Part shown: positions 1-9,615 of the stretch, piece by piece
Layout: the number at the start of each line of letters is the position of its first letter
Position numbering within the stretch: the first letter of the stretch is position 1
Assembly (NCBI RefSeq): GCF_003054045.1
Contig: NZ_QBKH01000002.1
Span: 186,001-250,000 of the forward strand
Reading direction: 5' to 3'
Origin: Sphingobacterium faecium
Lineage (GTDB): Bacteria; Bacteroidota; Bacteroidia; Sphingobacteriales; Sphingobacteriaceae
Length of the DNA stretch: 64,000 bases
The notes under the pieces: model-generated
The model's database searches: none
What the model was told of the DNA's origin: nothing
What the model saw: the letters and a program-made list of their open reading frames with translations, nothing else
Position numbers and translations under genes: made by a program

Positions 1-662
1 CAGTTTTGAATAAGGTAACCTTTCCTTTATTTGCAAGTATTCAAAATGATGATAGGAAGTTGAAAGAAGCCTACAAGTCAGCTTTAAGATTAGTCTTATC
101 GATCACTTCTGCCATGATGTTAATATTAGTATTAATAGCAAAACCTTTATTTTTAGTAGTATTCGGGGATAAATGGTTACCCTCAGTACCGTATTTTCAG
201 ATATTATGTATTGCCTCTATTTTTCTACCCATTGGCACATATAATTTGAATATTCTCAAAGTAAAAGGAAGAAGTGACTTATTCTTAAAGGTAGAAGTTA
301 TAAAAAAGGTTATCGGAGTAATATCTCTTTTAGTTTGTATTCCCTTTGGTATTGAGGCTATTGTTTGGTCGTTATGCTTAACAAATATCTTTTTTGCCTA
401 TTTGAATGGATATTTTAGTGGAAAATTTATAAGTTACCCTGTATTAGAGCAGTTGAAAAATAGTTTAAGCATTATCATTGTTGCAATCTTGCCGTTTTTA
501 AGTATATATTATCTTGTGAATAATATAGTAGATCTTTCAAACAGGAATGATTTGTACTTAATTTTTATACAAGCTCTATCATTTATTGTTATGTATTTAC
601 CATTGGTTTATATTTTTAATAAACCATTATTAAGAGATTTAAAGTTAGTTTTGAAAAGATGA
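1..662 (+). CDS. Wzx-type oligosaccharide flippase, C-terminal part (5' end outside window)
   Basis: The reading frame is open to the left edge, so only about the last 220 residues are visible. They are strongly hydrophobic, with about six membrane segments. The opening segment (VLNKVTFPLF) and the following amphipathic stretch match the middle of WzxC-like members of the MOP exporter superfamily, which flip undecaprenyl-linked repeat units across the inner membrane. A TTG in the frame near the edge is not a real start. The stop overlaps the start of the next gene by 4 bases (ATGA), which points to translational coupling. The family call is firm from hydropathy and the conserved segment; the substrate is unknown. 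Confidence 0.8.
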   Translation, partial: VLNKVTFPLFASIQNDDRKLKEAYKSALRLVLSITSAMMLILVLIAKPLFLVVFGDKWLPSVPYFQILCIASIFLPIGTYNLNILKVKGRSDLFLKVEVIKKVIGVISLLVCIPFGIEAIVWSLCLTNIFFAYLNGYFSGKFISYPVLEQLKNSLSIIIVAILPFLSIYYLVNNIVDLSNRNDLYLIFIQALSFIVMYLPLVYIFNKPLLRDLKLVLKR

Positions 663-1768
663 TAAAATCAGATATTATTTTCACGGGTTTTTATGGTCAA
701 CTCAACACAGGTGATGATGCATTTGTAGAGGTTGCTTCTTGGGGAGCGAATAAAATTTGGGAAAAAGAAAGGTGTAGATTTTTAGCTGTCCAAAGTAAAT
801 TACCTGATACAATTGTACCATCAAAGGGTTATCCTATAAGATTTCCGAAAACCTATGATTTTCAAAAAAATATATTAATAAATAATACAGATTATTTAAT
901 TTCTGCCGGAGGATCCACTATTCATAGTCAGTTAAACTCGAATAATCCGAAGCAGATTGCTTTAAATTTAAAGAAAAAAAGATCATTAATAAAGATTGGA
1001 GCTATTGGAGTTTCCATTGGACCATTTAAAACAGTTGCTGATGAAAAAGCAGTCCAAGATTATTTAAAGAGTATAGATTTTATTGCTGTAAGGGATCAGC
1101 GTTCATTTGATTTTGTATCTAGTGTCAATACACCATATCTACCTGTAAATGCATTTGATCTAGCAGCGATGCTGCCTGAGATATATATGAGCACTAATCT
1201 GCAACCCTTTCAAAAAAAGACAATTGGTATTAGTGTCTGCCCTTATGAATCAGTTCACAACGGTGGTGATTTGAAAAACGAAGAAAGACGCAATAATCAA
1301 ATTATTGCATTAATTAAGGATTTAGATAAAAAGGGTGATTTTCATTTTAAATTTTTTATTATAAACGGTAATTCTAGGGTTGGAGATCTAAAGTTGACTA
1401 ACCAAATTATAAAAGCAGCTAATCCAAAAAACTTTTCTGTAAATAAGTATAATACTAATACTAGAAAAGTTTGGGAAGAAATAAATAAATGTAATACGGT
1501 CATTTCAACAAGATTACATGGTGCAATTTTTGCTTGTTTTGGTCAAACACCATTTATGTTAGTGGAATATCATCAAAAATGTGCTGATTTTCTTGAAGAT
1601 GTTGGATATGATGAAAGCGCTAGAATTTTTGATGCAGAATTTGATATTCAAGAGAAATCAGATATAATATTATCATGGTGTGCTAATGCGTCGAGTTATA
1701 ATTTGCCAAAGCTGCTTAATGAGAAAATTATCCAATCAAAATTGAATTTTGACTCTATAAAATTATAA
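659..1768 (+). CDS. Polysaccharide pyruvyl transferase family protein
   Basis: This 369-residue protein has the CsaB/WcaK family layout. The N-terminus carries the GQLNTGDDAF motif (near residue 14) typical of the first Rossmann half, and the C-terminal half holds STRLHGAIFA with His-287 in the conserved family position. Family members transfer pyruvate from phosphoenolpyruvate to a sugar of a repeat unit as a ketal, though many EPS-locus members are uncharacterised. No signal peptide or membrane segment is seen, so it should be cytosolic and act on the lipid-linked intermediate. It is coupled to the upstream flippase and followed 3 bases later by a GT2 gene. Confidence 0.8.
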   Translation: MIKSDIIFTGFYGQLNTGDDAFVEVASWGANKIWEKERCRFLAVQSKLPDTIVPSKGYPIRFPKTYDFQKNILINNTDYLISAGGSTIHSQLNSNNPKQIALNLKKKRSLIKIGAIGVSIGPFKTVADEKAVQDYLKSIDFIAVRDQRSFDFVSSVNTPYLPVNAFDLAAMLPEIYMSTNLQPFQKKTIGISVCPYESVHNGGDLKNEERRNNQIIALIKDLDKKGDFHFKFFIINGNSRVGDLKLTNQIIKAANPKNFSVNKYNTNTRKVWEEINKCNTVISTRLHGAIFACFGQTPFMLVEYHQKCADFLEDVGYDESARIFDAEFDIQEKSDIILSWCANASSYNLPKLLNEKIIQSKLNFDSIKL

Positions 1769-1771
1769 CAT

Positions 1772-2665
1772 ATGTTTTCAGTAGTCATACCTTTATATAA
1801 TAAGGAACTTAGTATAAAAGAGACAGTTTACTCTGTATTAAATCAAACATTTAAACACTTTGAAATCATAATTGTTAATGATGGATCTACTGATAATAGC
1901 CTTAATGTAGTAAACAAAATAGATGATCCAAGAATAAAAATTGTAGATAAGAAAAATGGCGGTGTATCAAGTGCAAGAAACATAGGCATTAGAGAGGCTT
2001 CTCATGAATGGGTTACATTTTTAGACGGTGATGATTTATGGGAATTAAATCATTTAGAAGAGTACTCAATTACCATCCAAAGTAATAATAAATTAAACTG
2101 GTTACTGTCAGGATATAAAGCTGTCAATGCGAAAAAAGAATTTATCAATATATATAAGAAGGAAGGAGCACTTCATAATGTTTTTGATGACCTTCTGAAT
2201 GGTTTGAAAATTCATACAAGTACCGTATGCGTAAAACGTGAATTATTTGCAAATAATTCAGAGTTGTATTTTAAAGAAGGTATTAATAATTCTGAAGATA
2301 GGGAGGTCTGGTACAAATTATGTGCACTAGATAACAATCCCTATTATGTAATGAAATCATTATCTATTTATAAATTAGATGATGTTAACTCCCTTACTAA
2401 AATCCAAACTGCTGATCATTTTTTGAAACTATTTGACCGGATTCAAGTAAGTACAATTTATGAGAATATGAATTTTGATGATAAGCAAAAGTTAATATTA
2501 CATCTAAATAATTTCAATTCTAAAGCCATTAAAGGTTATTACCTTCGAAATACAAAAATGAAGGATAACTATAAAAATTATTTGTCATCTTCCAGGTGGT
2601 TTATATTAAATACAACTATAAATTTTCCAAATATTATCAAAAAAATAATTAGCAGAATATGTTGA
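1772..2665 (+). CDS. Glycosyltransferase family 2
   Basis: This is a GT-A fold inverting glycosyltransferase of 297 residues. The N-terminus has the family start (VVIPLYNK), followed by NDGSTD (residues 36-41), GGVSSARN (63-70) and the metal/nucleotide-binding DGDD (85-88). It should add one sugar to the undecaprenyl-linked repeat unit at the cytosolic face. Donor and acceptor cannot be told from sequence. The last 7 bases overlap the next gene. Base composition is very AT-rich, like its neighbours. Confidence 0.88.
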   Translation: MFSVVIPLYNKELSIKETVYSVLNQTFKHFEIIIVNDGSTDNSLNVVNKIDDPRIKIVDKKNGGVSSARNIGIREASHEWVTFLDGDDLWELNHLEEYSITIQSNNKLNWLLSGYKAVNAKKEFINIYKKEGALHNVFDDLLNGLKIHTSTVCVKRELFANNSELYFKEGINNSEDREVWYKLCALDNNPYYVMKSLSIYKLDDVNSLTKIQTADHFLKLFDRIQVSTIYENMNFDDKQKLILHLNNFNSKAIKGYYLRNTKMKDNYKNYLSSSRWFILNTTINFPNIIKKIISRIC

Positions 2666-3174
2666 ATAGAATTAAAAGTATTTATAAAAGATATTTTTGG
2701 ACTGATGAAAAATATGCGAGATCGATCGGTGTAAAAATTGGACGAGGATGTAAAATAGCAACTAGGTACTTTGGTTCTGAACCTTATTTAATTGAAATTG
2801 GTAATCATGTTCAAATAACTAGCGATGTTAGATTTTCAAATCATGGAGCTGCATGGGTATTAAGAGAGAAATATCCAAAAATTGATTTTTTTGGTAAAAT
2901 AAAAATTGGCAATAACGTATACATAGGTAATTGTAGTATTATCCTTCCTGGAGTTTCAATTGGTGATAATGTGATAATAGGTGCAGGATCTGTTGTTACT
3001 AAAAGTTTTCCAAGTAATGTTATAATTGGTGGAAATCCTGCAAAAGTTATAAGTGATGTGAAAAAATTTGAAGAAACCTATCTGTCATATGATCTTAGTA
3101 CAAAGGGACTTGATAAGAAAAAGAAACAGGATCTTTTAATAAATTTAGAAGAAGGTAGATTTATTAGAAAATAA
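2659..3174 (+). CDS. Hexapeptide-repeat (left-handed beta-helix) acyltransferase
   Basis: The protein has 171 residues. Isoleucine/glycine hexapeptide repeats (IKIGNNVYIG, VSIGDNVIIG, GAGSVVTKS) build a left-handed beta-helix and end in the family closing motif GGNPAKVI. The family O- or N-acetylates sugars from acetyl-CoA. A histidine in SNHG (near residue 57) is a candidate catalytic base. The position between a GT2 and the polymerase suggests O-acetylation of a repeat-unit sugar (inference). The start overlaps the GT2 stop. Confidence 0.82.
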   Translation: MLNRIKSIYKRYFWTDEKYARSIGVKIGRGCKIATRYFGSEPYLIEIGNHVQITSDVRFSNHGAAWVLREKYPKIDFFGKIKIGNNVYIGNCSIILPGVSIGDNVIIGAGSVVTKSFPSNVIIGGNPAKVISDVKKFEETYLSYDLSTKGLDKKKKQDLLINLEEGRFIRK

Positions 3175-3323
3175 TTATAATTGGATATTAGACTTCTATC
3201 ATTGAATTATGGAATAGTCTCTTACTAGTACAAAGAACTATAAGGTGATCTATTTCATAAGGTATGATTCAACTACTGATAGCAGTTTGTATTTAAAAAG
3301 TTTATAATATAATAAAGTAATAA

Positions 3324-4514
3324 ATGAAAGTAAGATTTCAAAAGGGATATGTCGAAACCCTAATAATGTTTATTTTATCTCCTTTTTTATCAATACCGTT
3401 GATATTAATTCAATTAAAAAGGAAAGATAATGGTGTTATATTCTTAATTTCTGCTCTATTTGGTTTCTTAAGTTTCCAATATATACCATCTTTTAGTAAT
3501 GACAAGGCAAGATATTTTGAACGGTTTGATCAATTTCTGTCTTATGACTATGCACAGTTTTCTGAATATCTAATTTCTGTAAAGCGCCCCGACTTCGTCT
3601 TTGACCATTTAATATTTTTGTTCTCTAAATTAGATTTTAATATCCAATGGTTATTTTTTATCATTACTACTTTTACTATTTACTCTTTTTTCTTATTCGT
3701 GAAAAGAACGGTTGACGCTCATCATATTAATAATTTTAAATTTTCCATCTTTACCGTTTTAATAATAATTTTTTCGTTGTCATTATCTGGTGTATTTTCT
3801 GGAATAAGATTTTATTTTGCAACTAGTTTATTTATTTGGAGCGTATATTATTTGTTTTTTAAAAGCAATTTCAAATTAGGTATTCTTTATTTAGTATTTT
3901 GTATTTTAACGCATTTCAGTTTTTCGTTTTTTATTCCGTGTATTTTGGCTGTGTTCTTTTTTCCTAAAAATTTCAATCCTAAAATTTTGTTAGGCATATC
4001 TTTACTTTTCTTAGTTTTGCCAAAAGAATATTTAGGAAACATTTTAGGATTTTTACAGATGCCTGAAAGTTATAGCAATAAAGCAGAGATATATTTACAA
4101 AATGAAACTAATCTAAGTGAAAATTCTGTGATCTTATCGTTCATAAGAAACCTGTGGTTATATTTTGCTTATGTTTTTCTATTGTTTTTAAATAAAGAGA
4201 ATAAAAGCAATCTCTATTTAATAACCATAATTTTTTTGTCAGTAATTAATATTACTTACGCTATTCCAATAGTATTCAATAGGTTTAGTCTTGTTGTTAA
4301 GTTAATTTTTTTAGTATATTTTCTTGTTCTACTTAAAAATGAGCAAGTTAATTCGAAATATGCTATATTATTATTGTTTTTATTTCTTCTAAATTTTATC
4401 GTAGATATAAATGTTTTACGATATAATATTCTTGCATCGTATCATATTTCGGATATGTATACACTTTTTAATTTATTCACAAAAAAAGTTTTTCAATATG
4501 AATTCTTACAATAG
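3324..4514 (+). CDS. EpsG/Wzy-like polysaccharide polymerase
   Basis: This 396-residue integral membrane protein has about ten hydrophobic segments and a periplasmic-loop-like charged stretch containing SNDKARYFERF near residues 58-68, as in the EpsG family. Such proteins polymerise lipid-linked repeat units at the periplasmic face. It is the only polymerase candidate in this operon, which supports a Wzx/Wzy mechanism. The 149 bases before it hold no gene. Sequence divergence is typical of polymerases, so the call rests on topology, the N-terminal motif and context. Confidence 0.75.
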   Translation: MKVRFQKGYVETLIMFILSPFLSIPLILIQLKRKDNGVIFLISALFGFLSFQYIPSFSNDKARYFERFDQFLSYDYAQFSEYLISVKRPDFVFDHLIFLFSKLDFNIQWLFFIITTFTIYSFFLFVKRTVDAHHINNFKFSIFTVLIIIFSLSLSGVFSGIRFYFATSLFIWSVYYLFFKSNFKLGILYLVFCILTHFSFSFFIPCILAVFFFPKNFNPKILLGISLLFLVLPKEYLGNILGFLQMPESYSNKAEIYLQNETNLSENSVILSFIRNLWLYFAYVFLLFLNKENKSNLYLITIIFLSVINITYAIPIVFNRFSLVVKLIFLVYFLVLLKNEQVNSKYAILLLFLFLLNFIVDINVLRYNILASYHISDMYTLFNLFTKKVFQYEFLQ

Positions 4515-5622
4515 ATATCTGTTAATCTTTATTTCTGTATTTTCTGTACTTTTTGTAAAAGGTCAGAAGATTTTTACAAATAAGTTGCCATCCAGTTTTA
4601 ATACTTATGATGTTTATAAAATTAAGAACTATAAAAGTTCAGAATTAGACAACTTACTGAAAGTAAATCTAACTGTTGAACAAAGAACTAAAAAATTACA
4701 AGAATATATAAATAAAAATTCTGAGGTAATCCTACCAAATAATGAAATTGTCGTTAGTAAAGGTGGTTTAAACCTTGGAGATAATAAAGTTTTAATTTTT
4801 CAAAAAAACACAAAATTACGAATTGAAAATAATGATTTAGAGAACTATGGTATAATAAACATTATTGGGTCAACGAACGTTAAAGTATTAAATGCATACA
4901 TTATTGGAGATAGATATAAACATTATGGCAATAAAGGTGAATGGGGACATGGAATTCGTATAATGGGAGGTAAAAATATTAGTGTTGAAAATTTTTATAT
5001 TGAAAATTGTTGGGGAGATGGTATTTATATAGGGAAAAACAAAGGTGTAACCTCTTCAGATGTTAATATTACAAATGGTGTAGTTATGAATAGTAGAAGA
5101 AATGGAATTAGTATTACATCAATTGATGGACTAAGAATGCAATTTGTAACTGCTGCATTTTCAAATGGTACAGATCCGCAGTTCGGAATTGATTTTGAGG
5201 CGAATAATAGTACTGATGAAATGAATAACATTAATCTTTCAAATATTGTTACATATTACAATGCGAAAGGTGGTATGATGATTTCATTTAATAAAATGGC
5301 TAGTAAAGCTAAAGTTTCGAAAATTATAAATTTTGATGTTACTGATTTCACTGATGTTGGTTCAAAAGACATTGGATTATTGGTTGCTCAAATATCAAAT
5401 AATTTTAAAAGTTTAAATGGAAAAATGACATTTAATAATATAAATGTAGAGAAAAATTTAAGACCAATTATTATTAAGAAAAATGATATAAACTCATTTC
5501 ATATAAATCTGAATAAATTCAATATAATCAATCCCACAAATCGTAATTTTACTAATAAAGAATTCTTACGTGTTCATAAATCAAAGAATAATGTAAATCT
5601 TAAACCTGGATCTAATGAATAA
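4498..5622 (+). CDS. Secreted right-handed beta-helix protein in the EPS operon
   Basis: The protein starts with a signal peptide (MNSYNRYLLIFISVF, ending near VKGQ), so it is exported. The rest is rich in short strands with asparagine ladders (VENFYIENCWGDGIYIG, VNITNGVVMNSRRNGISI), the pattern of right-handed parallel beta-helix proteins such as polysaccharide lyases, epimerases and NosD-like folds. The ATG at 4498 was preferred over an open frame reaching back to 4411 because only this start gives a signal peptide and limits overlap with the polymerase to 17 bases. It may trim, lyse or bind the polymer made by the operon (inference). No catalytic residues could be assigned. Confidence 0.7.
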   Translation: MNSYNRYLLIFISVFSVLFVKGQKIFTNKLPSSFNTYDVYKIKNYKSSELDNLLKVNLTVEQRTKKLQEYINKNSEVILPNNEIVVSKGGLNLGDNKVLIFQKNTKLRIENNDLENYGIINIIGSTNVKVLNAYIIGDRYKHYGNKGEWGHGIRIMGGKNISVENFYIENCWGDGIYIGKNKGVTSSDVNITNGVVMNSRRNGISITSIDGLRMQFVTAAFSNGTDPQFGIDFEANNSTDEMNNINLSNIVTYYNAKGGMMISFNKMASKAKVSKIINFDVTDFTDVGSKDIGLLVAQISNNFKSLNGKMTFNNINVEKNLRPIIIKKNDINSFHINLNKFNIINPTNRNFTNKEFLRVHKSKNNVNLKPGSNE

Positions 5623-6712
5623 GAATGTTATTTTTTTCTTGACTGGATTGGATAGTGGAGGTTTGGAGAATTATCTTTTACGCTTTTTAAAAGAGAATGG
5701 ATTTACTTTTAATAACATTATTATTTATTGCAAAGGCGGTAAGGGTGGAGTATTAGAAGACGAATACTTAAAGTTACCCAATGTCAGAATTATTAAAAAA
5801 AATCTAGGTACTTTTAATATTATAAAATTTTTCAAATTGTATTTATGGTTTAGAAATTATAATAAATATACAGTTTGTGACTTTACAGGAAACTTTAGCG
5901 GACCTATACTTTTTGCTAGCAAAATTGCAAATATTAATAATAGGATAGTATTTTATAGGTCTTCTTCAAATCGTTTTCCTGAGACATTTTTTAGGCTTAA
6001 GATTAACAGTTTTTATCATAAACTAGTTAAAAAATACGCAACTAATATTTTAGCAAATTCAGCATATGCCTTTGAATTTTTTTTTGGTAAAAATTATTCT
6101 GATTTTAGAACAAAAGTAATTTATAACGGTATAAATGCGAAAGAACTATTACAAGAAACTGAAGGAATCCAGACTGAATTAAATATTGATAATAACACTA
6201 TAGTTATTGGTCATACTGGTCGCTATAATCCTGCGAAAAATCATGGAACAATAATAAAAGTAGCTGAAGTTGTTGTCCGAAAATATGCGAACGCTATTTT
6301 TGTTCTGTGTGGTAAAGGTGTTGTTGAAAACTTACAAAGTATTGTTAAAAAAAGAGGATTAGAGTCAAGAATTATTTTATTTGAAAATAGAAATGACATT
6401 CCTAAGGTGTTAAATACTTTCGATATATATTATTTCCCATCAATAACTGAAGGACAACCAAATTCATTAATAGAGGCATGGATCAAAGGAATTCCATTTA
6501 TAGCTTCTAATATTCCACCGATTGAAAATATTACACCATTAAAGTATAAATCATATTTAGTTGATCCCTTAGATATTCAATTGAATATTGATTCTATTGG
6601 AAAATTGATAGATAAAAGGTGGAATAATAACGAAAGACATGAGTTAGCTGATTTCGCTATCGAGGAATTCAGCGCAGATAAACGGTTTAGGGAATTTAGA
6701 GATATTATTTAA
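5615..6712 (+). CDS. Glycosyltransferase family 4
   Basis: This is a GT-B fold retaining glycosyltransferase of 365 residues. The N-terminus has the glycine-rich LDSGGLENYL motif. A GHTGRYNPAKNH segment opens the nucleotide-binding half, and EGQPNSLIE forms the EX7E motif (Glu-279/Glu-287). It overlaps the beta-helix gene by 8 bases and is followed 2 bases later by an acyltransferase, so it is part of the same transcript. Substrate unknown. Confidence 0.87.
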   Translation: MNKNVIFFLTGLDSGGLENYLLRFLKENGFTFNNIIIYCKGGKGGVLEDEYLKLPNVRIIKKNLGTFNIIKFFKLYLWFRNYNKYTVCDFTGNFSGPILFASKIANINNRIVFYRSSSNRFPETFFRLKINSFYHKLVKKYATNILANSAYAFEFFFGKNYSDFRTKVIYNGINAKELLQETEGIQTELNIDNNTIVIGHTGRYNPAKNHGTIIKVAEVVVRKYANAIFVLCGKGVVENLQSIVKKRGLESRIILFENRNDIPKVLNTFDIYYFPSITEGQPNSLIEAWIKGIPFIASNIPPIENITPLKYKSYLVDPLDIQLNIDSIGKLIDKRWNNNERHELADFAIEEFSADKRFREFRDII

Positions 6713-6714
6713 AT

Positions 6715-7284
6715 ATGGAATCAGGTAGAGATCAGTTCAAGAAAAGTAAATTTATTATTAATTTGTTCTACAAACTATTTAATTGCTTTCCTAAAGTTTT
6801 ATTAATATATGTCTGGAATTGCATGTCAAATCATAGTCAAATTTTATTTGTTGGCTTACGGTATGTTATATTAAAGTGCTTGATAAAAAACATTGGAGAA
6901 AATATTAAAATTGGTACAAATGTCCAAATATTAGGTTGGAATAACTTAGAAATTGGAGATAATGTTAGTATACATTCAAACTGTTATATAGATGCAAATG
7001 GTGGCATTAAAATTGGGAATAATGTTTCAATAGCACATAATAGCACCATATTATCGGCTAATCATGATTGGACAGATGAAAGTGTGCCAATAAAATATAA
7101 CCCAGTTACATTTAAACCTGTGACAATTAGTGATGATGTGTGGGTTGGGTGTGGATGTCGGATTTTAGCAGGGGTTAAAATAAATTCAAGAAGTGTAATT
7201 GCTGCGGGGGCAGTTGTTAATAAGGATATAGAATCAAATACCATAGTTGGAGGAGTACCCGCTAAAATTTTAAAAAGAATATGA
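6715..7284 (+). CDS. WcaF/maltose-acetyltransferase-like hexapeptide acyltransferase
   Basis: The protein has 189 residues: a hydrophobic N-terminal third, then left-handed beta-helix repeats (GENIKIGTNV, LEIGDNVSIH, GGIKIGNNVS). ANHDW (near residue 116) supplies the histidine expected at the active site of the CatB/LacA/WcaF subgroup, and GGVPAKIL closes the domain. It probably O-acetylates a sugar of the repeat unit or of a nucleotide precursor. The hydrophobic N-terminus may tether it to the membrane. It overlaps the next GT gene by 4 bases. Confidence 0.82.
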   Translation: MESGRDQFKKSKFIINLFYKLFNCFPKVLLIYVWNCMSNHSQILFVGLRYVILKCLIKNIGENIKIGTNVQILGWNNLEIGDNVSIHSNCYIDANGGIKIGNNVSIAHNSTILSANHDWTDESVPIKYNPVTFKPVTISDDVWVGCGCRILAGVKINSRSVIAAGAVVNKDIESNTIVGGVPAKILKRI

Positions 7285-8441
7285 GGTTATTGTTTGTTCA
7301 TGATCATCCTTTTTATCAGGAAGATGAATCGGTATATAGTGGAGGAGGATTACCTGCAAATATTTGGAGAAATTATTTAATTAATTTTGAAAGTATTTCT
7401 GTGTTTGGGAGAAAGAGTAGGAATTTAAAAGATAAAAAGGTCATTTCGTCAACAGAAAATGTCCGCTTTAATCTTACTGACTCATATTCGAGTATTACTT
7501 CTCTATTTCTTAATAAAAATAAATTAAAAATTGAGTTATTAGATCAAATAAATAAAGCAGATATTATTCTTATAAGACTTCCCAGTATATTAGGTTTTTT
7601 AGCTGGAAAATTAGCATTGCAACAAGGTAAAATAATTTGGGTAGAGCAAGTGGGAAATGCTAAGGAAGCTTTAGGAAGTCATGGGTCTTTTTTAGGAAAA
7701 GTAGTTGCGCCTATATTTGACATTGTGAATAAGCGCTTAGTAAAAAATGCAAACTTTGTTTCTTATGTAACAGAATCGCAACTACAGATAAATTACCCTG
7801 CTCATGAAGACGCAATTAAAGTGTCAATTTCAAATGTTAATATTAAAAATATCATTTCGAAAGATAAATTAGACCGTGATCGTTTTTTTTCTAAATCATT
7901 TAAAATTGGATTAATTGGTGGCTTTGATGTTCAGTACAAAGGACAAGAAGTATTATTGAAGGCCATTAATAAGTTAGATGAAAATATCAGAAAAAATATT
8001 GAAATCTATTTTGTAGGCAAAGGCGACTTTCATCGATTTAATAAATTAGCAAGTGAGTTATGTCTTAGTGAAAATATTAAATTTTTTGGATCCTTGCAAT
8101 CTGGTGAAGAAATTTATGATTTTTTAAAAACTTTAAGTTTATATGTCCAACCGTCTTTAACAGAAGGAATGCCTAGAGCTACTATAGAGGCAATGAGTAT
8201 GGGGTGTCCGGTAATAGGTAGTAATGTGGGTGGAATACCTGATATAGTAAATGATAAATATCTTCATTCAAGAGGTAATTATAATGAATTATCAAGTCAT
8301 ATTAAAACACTTTATTTAGATAGAGATCAATTATTTGTAGAAGCTAATGATAGCCTTTTAAAGGCTGAACCATTTTTACACAGTGCTCTAATGTTAAAGA
8401 GAAATAATTTTTATAAAGAAATGAATGAAATTTTAAAATGA
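7281..8441 (+). CDS. Glycosyltransferase family 4
   Basis: The 386-residue protein has a GT-B fold. The N-terminus (LLFVHDHPFY, then YSGGGLPANIW) is a donor/acceptor loop typical of the family, and EGMPRATIE gives the EX7E pair (Glu-295/Glu-303) followed by GSNVGGIPD. It starts within the stop of the preceding acyltransferase gene and its own stop overlaps the next start (ATGA). It is the last of the strongly AT-rich genes. The sugar transferred is unknown. Confidence 0.87.
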   Translation: MRLLFVHDHPFYQEDESVYSGGGLPANIWRNYLINFESISVFGRKSRNLKDKKVISSTENVRFNLTDSYSSITSLFLNKNKLKIELLDQINKADIILIRLPSILGFLAGKLALQQGKIIWVEQVGNAKEALGSHGSFLGKVVAPIFDIVNKRLVKNANFVSYVTESQLQINYPAHEDAIKVSISNVNIKNIISKDKLDRDRFFSKSFKIGLIGGFDVQYKGQEVLLKAINKLDENIRKNIEIYFVGKGDFHRFNKLASELCLSENIKFFGSLQSGEEIYDFLKTLSLYVQPSLTEGMPRATIEAMSMGCPVIGSNVGGIPDIVNDKYLHSRGNYNELSSHIKTLYLDRDQLFVEANDSLLKAEPFLHSALMLKRNNFYKEMNEILK

Positions 8442-9613
8442 AAAAGCTTATTAGAGTAACTACTGTACCTATTTCTTTACGCGTACTTTTGAACGGGCAA
8501 TTAAAATTTATGTCTAATTTTTTCCGTGTAATTGGTATTTCTTCTCCAGGGGAAGATCTTGAAAATGTAAAAGATGCTGAGGGCATTACTGTAGTACCTG
8601 TTAATATGTCTCGTAAGATTACACCTATTGCTGATTTGCAATCACTTGTTCTGTTATATAAAATTTTAAAAAAAGAAAAGCCCTTAATCGTCCATTCTCA
8701 TACACCCAAAGCAGGTATTGTTGGTATGTTGGCAGCTAAGTTAGCCGGTGTACCAATTAGATTACATACAGTAGCAGGCTTACCTTTGATGGAAGCTACA
8801 GGTGTTAAGCGTAAAATCTTAAATTTTGTTGAAAAATTGACATATTCTTCAGCAACTAAAGTATATCCAAATTCTAAAGGATTATATGACTTTATATTGG
8901 AAAATAACTTTATTCATCCTCATAAATTAAAAGTTATCGCAAACGGATCTTCCAATGGTATCAATACTGCACATTTTTCTATAAATCAGTTCGATCCTCG
9001 GCAAATTGAATCCCTGAAGTTACAGTTAGGTATTAATTTTGATGATTTTGTGTTTGTTTTTGTAGGACGATTGGTAGGTGATAAAGGTATCAATGAATTA
9101 GTTGAAGCTTTTAAAGCTCTTGAAAGTTCAGTAAGTAGCTCTGGAAGCATTAAGTTATTGCTTGTAGGTCCATTGGAAACGGAATTAGATCCTTTGTTTG
9201 ATGTTACGTTAAAAGAGATTCAGTCCAATCCAAATATCATTTCAGTGGGATTCCAAAAAGATGTTCGGTCTTATTTTGCAATTTCTGATGCATTGGTTTT
9301 CCCGAGCTATCGAGAAGGATTTCCAAATGTTGTTATGCAAGCCGGAGCCATGGGACTGCCAGCAATTGTATCTGATATTAATGGCTGTAATGAAATTATT
9401 GTCGAAGGTGAAAATGGAATGATTATTCCCGTAAAAAATGCAAAGGCAATTCAAGAAGCGATGAGCACATTACTCTTAGATGAAGATTATTTTTCAATTT
9501 TAAAACTAAATGCTCGAAAAATGATTTCTGAAAGATATGAACAGCAAGTCGTATGGGATGCACTATTAAAGGAGTATAAAGAATTAATAAAAGATAAAGG
9601 TTTAGAACAATAA
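8438..9613 (+). CDS. Glycosyltransferase family 4, PglA-like
   Basis: The 391-residue GT-B enzyme carries [11 protein letters not shown] (near residue 87), seen in GTs that act on the first lipid-linked amino sugar (PglA/WbpT-like). The C-terminal motif reads EGFPNVVMQ, so the second EX7E glutamate is Gln-301 instead of Glu. It is followed at once by genes resembling PglC, PglD and PglE, which suggests it adds the second sugar onto undecaprenyl-diphospho-diacetylbacillosamine (inference from the Campylobacter pathway). Base composition here moves towards the genome-like average. Confidence 0.82.
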   Translation: MKKLIRVTTVPISLRVLLNGQLKFMSNFFRVIGISSPGEDLENVKDAEGITVVPVNMSRKITPIADLQSLVLLYKILKKEKPLIVHSHTPKAGIVGMLAAKLAGVPIRLHTVAGLPLMEATGVKRKILNFVEKLTYSSATKVYPNSKGLYDFILENNFIHPHKLKVIANGSSNGINTAHFSINQFDPRQIESLKLQLGINFDDFVFVFVGRLVGDKGINELVEAFKALESSVSSSGSIKLLLVGPLETELDPLFDVTLKEIQSNPNIISVGFQKDVRSYFAISDALVFPSYREGFPNVVMQAGAMGLPAIVSDINGCNEIIVEGENGMIIPVKNAKAIQEAMSTLLLDEDYFSILKLNARKMISERYEQQVVWDALLKEYKELIKDKGLEQ

Positions 9614-9615
9614 CC

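Noticed and set aside
4411..4497. N-terminal extension of the beta-helix protein
   Set aside because: It lies inside the polymerase gene and places a second hydrophobic stretch before a good signal peptide.
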